Assembly (NCBI GenBank): GCA_958296055.1
Contig: CATQHS010000001.1
Location: 2,762,277-2,826,276, forward strand
DNA from: an uncultured Acidimicrobiales bacterium
GTDB taxonomy: Bacteria > Actinomycetota > Acidimicrobiia > Acidimicrobiales > Aldehydirespiratoraceae
Reading direction: 5' to 3'
DNA length: 64,000 nucleotides
Shown: positions 46,651 to 53,784 of the stretch, in pieces
Numbering within the stretch: the first letter of the stretch is position 1
Layout of the letters: the number at the start of each line of letters is the position of its first letter
Program-made: the position numbers and the translations under genes
The notes under the pieces: model-generated
The model's input: only the letters and a program-made list of their open reading frames with translations
Told to the model about the DNA's origin: nothing
The model's database searches: none

Positions 46651-47587
46651 GGCCTCTATAGCCTTGCCAGCCTTGCCGAAGGCGCGCCGCCCCCAACGCA
46701 GGGGGCGGCGCGCCTTCGGTGGCTCGCAGCCGATCGCCTTCCTGTACCTGCTGCCGGCGTTCGCCTTCTTCATAGCTTTCGGGGTGATCCCCCTCGGGCA
46801 GGCCGCGTTTCTGTCCTTCTATGAGTGGAACGGGATCACCGACCGCTCGTTCACCGGGTTCGACAACTATCTGACCGTTTTCACCGATCCGAAGATCCGC
46901 GGGGCTCTGTGGAACTCGGCGATTCTGATCGTGTTCTACGCATTCCTGCCCATATCGGTGGCCCTCGTCGTGGTGGGGCTCATGGTTCGGGTCCGGATCC
47001 GGGGCCAGGCTGTCTATCGGGCCGTCCTGTTCCTGCCCACAATTCTGCCGTTGACCGTCGTGGCCGTGACTTGGCGGTGGATCTACGCGCCGGACGGCCC
47101 GCTCAACCGGGCCTTCGACGCCGTTGGGCTGGACGGCTTCAGCCGGGCGTGGCTGGGCGACTTCACCTTCGCGCTGCCCGCCCTGGGCCTAGTGGGGACA
47201 TGGGTCACCTTCGGGCTCGTGTTCGTGTTGTTCATAGCCGGGGTCCAGAAGATCTCGACCGAGCAGTATGAAGCGGCCCGGATCGACGGCGCCGGCGTGG
47301 TGCGCGAGTTCTTCGCGGTCACTCTTCCGTCGCTTCGCCGCGAGATCACCGTGGCGCTGGTTCTCACCATAACGGCCGCTCTGCGCAACTTCGATGTGGT
47401 GTTCGTGACCACGCGCGGCGGCCCGGGCACCAACACCGAAGTGCCGTCGATGTTTATATTCCGCTCCGTATTCCAGACCCGGACTGTCGGCCTGGGTGCG
47501 GCGATCGGGGTTGTCCTAATGTTGGAGTTGCTGATCGTGAACATGGCAGTGCTCTGGTACCGGCGCAGGGGGGAGGTTGAGAGTTGA
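46640..47587 (+). CDS. Sugar ABC transporter permease (MalF-type), probable TTG start
   Basis: PIAFLYLLPAFAFFIAFGVIPLGQAAFLSFYEWNG...EQYEAARIDGAGVVREFFAVTLPSLRREI. Confidence 0.9.
   Translation: MPDEASIALPALPKARRPQRRGRRAFGGSQPIAFLYLLPAFAFFIAFGVIPLGQAAFLSFYEWNGITDRSFTGFDNYLTVFTDPKIRGALWNSAILIVFYAFLPISVALVVVGLMVRVRIRGQAVYRAVLFLPTILPLTVVAVTWRWIYAPDGPLNRAFDAVGLDGFSRAWLGDFTFALPALGLVGTWVTFGLVFVLFIAGVQKISTEQYEAARIDGAGVVREFFAVTLPSLRREITVALVLTITAALRNFDVVFVTTRGGPGTNTEVPSMFIFRSVFQTRTVGLGAAIGVVLMLELLIVNMAVLWYRRRGEVES
46676..46719. other. 19-bp perfect inverted repeat with 6-nt loop between the substrate-binding and permease genes
   Basis: CCGAAGGCGCGCCGCCCCC-AACGCA-GGGGGCGGCGCGCCTTCGG read directly. 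Confidence 0.95.
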
Positions 47588-48414
47588 TCGAGAGCCGGGT
47601 TGAGAAGCGCACTATTTATGTGGTTCTTCTTGGGGCTAGTTTTATTGCCATCTATCCACTGGTGTCTATCGTACTGTTAGCGCTTAATGAGCCGGGTAAC
47701 CGCATCAGTGGATTTACTATTCCTGAATCTATCACGCTAGAAAATTTTTATACCGCCTGGGAAAAAGGAGGGTTTAGCCAAGCGCTCAGATCCAGCGCGA
47801 TCATAGCCGTTACCGTTGTCGCTGCTAGTGTGGCCTTCTCAGTGTTGGCCGGATATGCCTTCGCCACTATGCGTTTTCCGTTCAAGAATACTCTGTTTGT
47901 AGTGCTTGTGGCTGGGCTGATGTTGCCCTATGAAGCGCTCATCATTCCCTTGTTCTTCGGGTTTCGTGACTGGGGGCTTATTGATACCCGGTGGGCTACC
48001 ATACTTCCCCAGATCGGGTTTAGCGTCTCATTCGGCACGTTCTGGATGAGAGCCACCTTCGAGTCTCTGGTTGGATCTACAGTCGAGGCGGCCCGGCTAG
48101 ACGGCGCCAACAGTTGGGACATCTTGCAAAAAGTACTGCTTCCCCTAGCCCGGCCGGCCATGCTGTCCCTCGCCGCTCTGCTGTTTCTCTTCACTTGGAA
48201 CGATTTCCTGCTGGCTCTCGTTCTGATTCCCCAGAATGAATCGGCTCAGACCGCGCCGCTGGCCTTGTCGTTTTTTGCCGGTCAGCGGCGGGGCGGCGAC
48301 CCTTCGGTCATCGCCGCGGCCGCCTTGTTAGTAGCCCTTCCGGTGCTCGTCATGTACGTGATCCTCCAACGTCGGTTCATTCGGGGCATTGCCGTCGGAG
48401 CCGAGAAAGGATGA
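47584..48414 (+). CDS. Sugar ABC transporter permease (MalG-type)
   Basis: SVAFSVLAGYAFATMRFPFKNTLFVVLVAGLMLPYEALIIPLFFGFRDWGLIDTRWATILPQ...VEAARLDGANSWDILQKVLLPLARPA. Confidence 0.93.
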   Translation: MIESRVEKRTIYVVLLGASFIAIYPLVSIVLLALNEPGNRISGFTIPESITLENFYTAWEKGGFSQALRSSAIIAVTVVAASVAFSVLAGYAFATMRFPFKNTLFVVLVAGLMLPYEALIIPLFFGFRDWGLIDTRWATILPQIGFSVSFGTFWMRATFESLVGSTVEAARLDGANSWDILQKVLLPLARPAMLSLAALLFLFTWNDFLLALVLIPQNESAQTAPLALSFFAGQRRGGDPSVIAAAALLVALPVLVMYVILQRRFIRGIAVGAEKG

Positions 48415-49274
48415 GTGGAGGGGCGAAGATGGGCGCGGTTGTCAGCCGTCGCTTCGGGTCGCCGGCCGAGCTGGGCGCCGCCGCGGCCGAGATGATCGCG
48501 GCCGGGATCGCTCAAAGCGCCTCAGAGGGCCGGCTTTACCTGCTGGGCTGTCCCGGAGGGCGCACGCCCAAGCCGATCTACGACGCCTTGGGCGAGCGGT
48601 GCGCGGCGGCCGGGATCGACTGCTCGCATGTGGTCATCGTCATGATGGACGACTACCTGGACTCCGGCGCCCCCACTCCCGAGCCGGTCAGCGCTAGCGC
48701 CCACTACTCGTGTCGGCGCTTCGCCGAGCGTCAGATTCGACAGGTTGTGAACCAGGGCCTGCCCGACCCCAAACAAATCCCCCCGGAATCGGTCTGGTTC
48801 CCGGATGCGGCCGACCCGGCCGGCTACGACGAGCGCATCGAAGCCGCGGGAGGGGTGGACCTGTTCATCGTGGCCAGCGGCTCCTCCGACGGCCACGTCG
48901 CCTTCTGCGGGCCGGGCGCCGACCTCGACGGTGCGACGGCCGTCGTCGATCTGGCGCCGTCCACCCGGTCCGACAACCTGCTCACCTTCCCAGAGTTCTC
49001 CGGTGTGGACGAAGTCCCCGCCCGGGGGGTCTCGGTGGGTCTGGGAACCATCCGCCGGCATTCCCGCTCGGTTCTGATGGTGCTGCACGGGCGGGACAAG
49101 GCCGAGTCGGTCAGGCGCCTTGAAGCCTCGTCGCGGTACGACCCGGCCTGGCCCGCCACCTTCGTCCACGAGTGCCCGAACGCCCAGATCTGGTCGGACG
49201 AGCACGCCCGCGTCGGTGCCCGCCGCCGCGATCCGGTGCCCGTGAGCGAAGGGACGGGAGCAAGAGAGCGGTGA
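48411..49274 (+). CDS. Glucosamine-6-phosphate isomerase / 6-phosphogluconolactonase family protein (NagB-like)
   Basis: LYLLGCPGGRTPKPIYDALGERCAAAGIDCSHVVIVMMDDYL...LFIVASGSSDGHVAFCGPGADLDGATAVVDLAPSTRSDNLLTFPEF...VSVGLGTIRRHSRSVLMVLHGRDKAESVRRL. Confidence 0.85.
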   Translation: MSGGAKMGAVVSRRFGSPAELGAAAAEMIAAGIAQSASEGRLYLLGCPGGRTPKPIYDALGERCAAAGIDCSHVVIVMMDDYLDSGAPTPEPVSASAHYSCRRFAERQIRQVVNQGLPDPKQIPPESVWFPDAADPAGYDERIEAAGGVDLFIVASGSSDGHVAFCGPGADLDGATAVVDLAPSTRSDNLLTFPEFSGVDEVPARGVSVGLGTIRRHSRSVLMVLHGRDKAESVRRLEASSRYDPAWPATFVHECPNAQIWSDEHARVGARRRDPVPVSEGTGARER

Positions 49275-50428
49275 GCAAGAGAGCCGGGGGCGAAGAGCCG
49301 CGGTCGAAAGTCCGGCTCGGCGTGATCGGCTTGGGCAGCGTCTTCGAGCCCTACGCCGCCCTTGTCCGCGATCTGATGCACGAGGGCCGGGTCGAGTTGG
49401 CCGCGACCTGCGATGTCGCCTCGGACCGGGCCGCTCGGGTCCGCCGCTTCCTCGGCCAGGACGCCCCGTTCTCCACCGATTATCGCGACGTGGTCGAACG
49501 AGACGACGTCGACGCCGTGCTGGTGCTGACGGCCATGCCGAGTCATGGAGAGATCGCCGCGGCCGCGCTCGACGCGGGCAAGCACGTGCTGGTCGAGAAG
49601 CCGATGTCCATCCATCTCGAAGAGGCCGCCGAACTGGTGGCCAAGGCCGCCGCGGCCGGCTCGCCTCTGCTCGTCTGCGCCCCCCACGTGGTTCTCAGCC
49701 CCACCTACCGGGCGCTTTGGAAGCGGATCGTCGACGACGCCGAGATCGGGACGATCCTCACCGCCAGGGCCAGATACGGCTGGTCGGGGCCGACTTGGGG
49801 GCGCTGGTACTACGAGACCGGGGGCGGGCCTCTGTTCGACCTCGGCGTGTACAACATCACCTCGCTGACCGGGTTGATGGGATCCGTGCTGCGGGTCGCC
49901 GCCTTGGCCGGCACCGCCGTCGCCGAGCGCCAAGTGGACGGCGAGGTCATCGAGGTTCAGAACTTCGACAACTACCAGGTTCTCCTCGATTTCGGTGAGG
50001 GCCGGCTCGCCGCCGTCACCACCGGCTTCACCATGTCGGATTACCGCTCGCCCGCCTTCGAGCTGTACGGCGATCTCGGGGTGGCCCAGATGCTGGGCGA
50101 CGACTGGGCTCCGCAGGGGTACGAGATGTCCCTGGCCGACACGGCGGGCTGGACCATTTACGGAGAGGCCGACGCGGCCTGGCCTTGGACCGCCGGGCTG
50201 CGCCACCTCGTCGACTGCCTGATCGACGGCGACGACCTGCTGATCCGGCCCGAACACGCCTACCACTGCCTGGAGATCATGGTGGCCGCCGAGGCCGCGG
50301 CGGCCACCGGCGAGGCTCAGACGATCTCCAGCCGAATCGACCCGCTGCCCTATGACCCGGACTCCATATACGTCCAGCGCAGCGGCAAGCTGGACCACGA
50401 CCACCGCATCCGCCGCCACCGCGACTAA
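49271..50428 (+). CDS. Gfo/Idh/MocA-family oxidoreductase
   Basis: VRLGVIGLGSVFEPYAALVRDL...AALDAGKHVLVEKPMSIHLEEAAELV. Confidence 0.92.
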   Translation: MSKRAGGEEPRSKVRLGVIGLGSVFEPYAALVRDLMHEGRVELAATCDVASDRAARVRRFLGQDAPFSTDYRDVVERDDVDAVLVLTAMPSHGEIAAAALDAGKHVLVEKPMSIHLEEAAELVAKAAAAGSPLLVCAPHVVLSPTYRALWKRIVDDAEIGTILTARARYGWSGPTWGRWYYETGGGPLFDLGVYNITSLTGLMGSVLRVAALAGTAVAERQVDGEVIEVQNFDNYQVLLDFGEGRLAAVTTGFTMSDYRSPAFELYGDLGVAQMLGDDWAPQGYEMSLADTAGWTIYGEADAAWPWTAGLRHLVDCLIDGDDLLIRPEHAYHCLEIMVAAEAAAATGEAQTISSRIDPLPYDPDSIYVQRSGKLDHDHRIRRHRD

Positions 50429-50474
50429 AAGCGACGAGAATGCAACTGCCGGGGTGCCGGAAGCTTCGGCGGCG

Positions 50475-51452
50475 TCAATCTTCGGCGGCGTCGAAGGCTT
50501 CGAGCGAGCGGTGAAGCGCCTCTGGATCGGATGGCTGGCCGACGGCGTCCATGGCGGCCATGACCGCTCCGATGACCGGCGGTCGAGTGGTCCTCGATGC
50601 CGCCGCTCCGGGAAGCTCGGCCATGACCGCGTTCTCCAGGATCATCGTCGGGTGGCGGAACAGGCCGCCCCCCATGACCACCGGCGTGTCATCGAGGCTG
50701 AGGCCGATCTGTTGGGCCGACACTCGGCCCTGCCCCCCCAGGGACCGACCGGCGCCGGCGACGATGGCGGTGGCCACGCCGTCGCCGCCGTCGGCTTCGT
50801 CCAGCAGGGCCGGGCTCATGCGCACCAGCTCCGGCCGTCCCGATCCGTCTTGGCGGGTGAAGCGGTGAAGCAGTTCGATCGGGTCGTCCGCGCCGAAGAT
50901 CTCCAGGGCCCGAGCGGTGAGGGAGGTCGGGGGTCCGAGCCCGAGATGGTCCCGGTAGACGGCGTTCAGCGCCGATTGGCTCAAGGCGACGGCGCCCACC
51001 GGGTCGGGCCAGAAACCGAGGTGGAAGTAGACGCCGTCGCGTCGGCGGGCCCCCACCGCGTTGCCGGTGCCGCAGATGATGGCGACGCCCTCCCAGTCGG
51101 GGCCGCCGAGGCGAAGCCCGCCGATTGAGTCGTTCACGACTACGGGCCGAAACCGGAAGGAGAAGCTCGTCTCCAGGTGGACCCGGAGGCGGTCGTAGTC
51201 CTCGGGCCAGTCGGCGCCGGCCAGGCTGAACACGCCGGCGGAAAGCCGGTCGCTCCCGCAGCCCGCCCGCTCGAGCGCTCGCCGGATGGTCCGGGCCAAC
51301 TCGGCGCAGGCCGCTTCCGCCGATTCGCAGCCGTAGATGTCGGTGCAGCCTCCCCGGCTCACGCCGACCACTCGGCCGCTCGTGTCGGCCACCACCGCCA
51401 CCGTCTTGGTGTTGCCGCCGTCGACTCCTATGACATACCGGTCGCCGGTCAC
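50475..51452 (-). CDS. BadF/BadG/BcrA-type ATPase, N-acetylglucosamine-kinase-like
   Basis: YVIGVDGGNTKTVAVVADTSGRVVGVSRGGCTDIYG...AIICGTGNAVGARRRDG. Confidence 0.88.
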   Translation of the reverse strand: MTGDRYVIGVDGGNTKTVAVVADTSGRVVGVSRGGCTDIYGCESAEAACAELARTIRRALERAGCGSDRLSAGVFSLAGADWPEDYDRLRVHLETSFSFRFRPVVVNDSIGGLRLGGPDWEGVAIICGTGNAVGARRRDGVYFHLGFWPDPVGAVALSQSALNAVYRDHLGLGPPTSLTARALEIFGADDPIELLHRFTRQDGSGRPELVRMSPALLDEADGGDGVATAIVAGAGRSLGGQGRVSAQQIGLSLDDTPVVMGGGLFRHPTMILENAVMAELPGAAASRTTRPPVIGAVMAAMDAVGQPSDPEALHRSLEAFDAAED

Positions 51453-51570
51453 CGGCGATCAGCCGCCGAATCGTCTCTATGGGGCAAGGCCATGGGCATC
51501 GGCTATTCTAGCCGGCGGTAGGCTTGAGCAGCCGAAACGTCTGGCGAGATTGAGTTCTGGGGAGCGGCCC

Positions 51571-52872
51571 ATGGCACGAATCAAGTTGGCCTATGTGGGG
51601 GGAGGCTCCACCAGAGCAGCCGGGACCATGGCCAGCCTCGCCCATCAGGGCCACAACTTCGACGGGTCGGAGATAGTTCTCATAGATCTCGACGAGCAAC
51701 GCCTGGACTTGGTGCAGCAGATAGCTCGGCGCATGATGTCGGCCCGGGGGCTCGACATCGACGTCACGGCCACCACCGATCGCCTAGCCGGGCTCGACGG
51801 GTGCGACGCCGTTCTCACCAGCTTTCGCCCGGGGGGATTCGAGGCCCGGGTGCTCGACGAGCGTATTCCCTTGTCATACGGCGTGATAGGACAGGAAACC
51901 CAGGGCCCAGGCGGGTTCTTCATGGCCCTGCGGTCCATAACCGCCATGAAATCTATTCTTGAAGATATAAAGAAGGCGTGCACTGACGCGGTCGTGTTCA
52001 ACTACACCAACCCGGTGAACATAGTCTCACAGGCCGTATCGGACCACACCGAAACGGCGATCATCTCGCTGTGCGAGGGTCCCATCGTCTACCCGAGAAT
52101 GCTGGCCGAGGCGGCGGGTCTGGATCCAGACAAGCTGGATGTGACCAGCGTCGGACTGAACCACGGGTCGTGGTCGGTTCACCACGAATACGATGGACAG
52201 CCGCTGCCGCCCATGCTGCGTGACATATGGACGGATCGGGCCGACGATCCCGAACTGACCGGCCAGACAAGGCGCATGCTCCATCTGGCCGCAGCCATGG
52301 GATCAGTGCCGAGCGGGTACTTTCAATACTATTACTTCGAGCAGGAAATCCTTCAGGAATATCGGAACAAGCCCACCACCCGAGCCGAAGACATACTGGC
52401 GGAAGTTCCCATGTACTGGGCCCATTACGAGGAGCAGGCCCGAAGCGGCGACCCTCAGCTCGACCCGGCTCGGTCGCGCGGGGGGATCCACGAGTTGGAG
52501 CTGGCCTTGGACTGCATGGCCGCGGTCTACAACGACCGAGGCGAGACGATGCCGGTCAACGTGGCCAACAACGGCTCGGTGAAGGGCTTCCCCGACTCGC
52601 TGGTGGTGGAGACGGTGGGCCGCTGCGACGCCGACGGCGTGCACTCGGTCCCGCTGCCCGATCTGCCCGCCCACCTGTGCGGCTTGGTCGAATCGCTTGC
52701 GTACTACCAGCAGGCCGCGGCCGACGCGGCCTGGAACGGCACCGACCGGGAGGCGACGCAGGCTCTGGCCTCCCACCCGTTGGTCCGGTCGATCTCGGTG
52801 GCCGAGAAGCTGTACGCCGACATGGCCCGCGCCCATCGCAACCACCTGCCCGACCGGCTCGTCCCGGCGTAA
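51571..52872 (+). CDS. Glycoside hydrolase family 4 (6-phospho-glycosidase / alpha-galactosidase-like)
   Basis: RIKLAYVGGGSTRAAGTMASL...DAVLTSFRPGGFEARVLDERIPLSYGVIGQETQGPGGFFMALRSI...NYTNPVNIVSQAV...GLNHGSW. Confidence 0.93.
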   Translation: MARIKLAYVGGGSTRAAGTMASLAHQGHNFDGSEIVLIDLDEQRLDLVQQIARRMMSARGLDIDVTATTDRLAGLDGCDAVLTSFRPGGFEARVLDERIPLSYGVIGQETQGPGGFFMALRSITAMKSILEDIKKACTDAVVFNYTNPVNIVSQAVSDHTETAIISLCEGPIVYPRMLAEAAGLDPDKLDVTSVGLNHGSWSVHHEYDGQPLPPMLRDIWTDRADDPELTGQTRRMLHLAAAMGSVPSGYFQYYYFEQEILQEYRNKPTTRAEDILAEVPMYWAHYEEQARSGDPQLDPARSRGGIHELELALDCMAAVYNDRGETMPVNVANNGSVKGFPDSLVVETVGRCDADGVHSVPLPDLPAHLCGLVESLAYYQQAAADAAWNGTDREATQALASHPLVRSISVAEKLYADMARAHRNHLPDRLVPA

Positions 52873-52959
52873 TTCCCCTATCCCGTATCCCGGAAATCCC
52901 CTGTCCCGGCGGGCCCCGACCGGGGCTCGTGCCGCGTTATCCGCGATAGCGTCAATGGG

Positions 52960-53712
52960 ATGCCCCTGATGGCCGCCTACCACCGACCGTCGACCATCGG
53001 TGCCGCCCTTGAGCTGTTGGCCGCGCCTGATCGGGTGGCCCTGGCCGGCGGCACCCTGCTCAACGCCGACCGGGCCCCCAGCCGACTGGAGGCCGTGGAT
53101 CTGCAGGCGCTGGGCCTGAACCGGATCGAAACCGTGGGCGGGGGGGTCCGGATCGGGGCCATGGCCACCCTCGGCGAGATGTCTGAGTCCCCGGCGGTGC
53201 CGGACCGGCTGCGGGCCGTGGCTCGGGCCGAGGCCCCTTCCACGCTGCGCACCCTGGCCACCGTGGGCGGGCTGGTGGCCCGCCGCCGGCCCGACAGCCT
53301 GCTGCTGGCCGCCCTGCTGGCCCACCGGGGCCGGGTCGCCTTGGCCGGTCCCGATGGCGAAAACGAAGAGGATCTGGCCCGAGTTCTGGGCGAAGGGGTG
53401 CCGGCCGGGACGCTGATCACCGCGGCAACCATCGACCCGACCGGCGCGGTGGCGGTGGCCGCCACCGGCCGGACCCCGGCGGACGTGCCCATCGTGGCCG
53501 CCTACGGGCGCCGGGCCGACGGCGCGGTGGCGGTGGCCCTCACCGGCGTGGCCCCGGTTCCGGTCTTGGCCGACGGGTCCGATCCGACCGCGGGGCTGGT
53601 GCCCGAAGGCGACTTCCGGGGCTCGGCCGAGTACCGACTGGAGCTGGCCCGGGTCCTCACCCGGCGAGTGACCGAAGAGCTGGCCGCCGCCGGCGACGAG
53701 GGGGAGCGGTAA
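52960..53712 (+). CDS. Molybdopterin dehydrogenase FAD-binding subunit (CoxM/XdhB-like)
   Basis: AAYHRPSTIGAALELLAAPDRVALAGGTLLNADR...VRIGAMATLGEMSES...LRTLATVGGLVA. Confidence 0.85.
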   Translation: MPLMAAYHRPSTIGAALELLAAPDRVALAGGTLLNADRAPSRLEAVDLQALGLNRIETVGGGVRIGAMATLGEMSESPAVPDRLRAVARAEAPSTLRTLATVGGLVARRRPDSLLLAALLAHRGRVALAGPDGENEEDLARVLGEGVPAGTLITAATIDPTGAVAVAATGRTPADVPIVAAYGRRADGAVAVALTGVAPVPVLADGSDPTAGLVPEGDFRGSAEYRLELARVLTRRVTEELAAAGDEGER

Positions 53713-53784
53713 TGGAGACCGAGTCCGCCGACGGGGAGGAGCGGTGATGGAGACCGAGTCCGCCGACGAGGGGGAGCGGTGATG
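53702..53784 (+). repeat. 35-bp tandem repeat (3 copies) across the FAD-subunit stop / Mo-subunit start; mini-ORFs METESADGEER* and METESADEGER*
   Basis: ATG at 53712, 53747 and gene start 53782; stops TAA 53710, TGA 53745, TGA 53780 overlap each next ATG (TAATG/TGATG). Confidence 0.95.

Noticed and set aside
49258-49285. 14-bp repeat gagcaagagagc at the NagB-like/Gfo-Idh junction
   Set aside because: Boundary duplication exists, but the upstream copy has GGG rather than a start codon, so no relay ORF forms.
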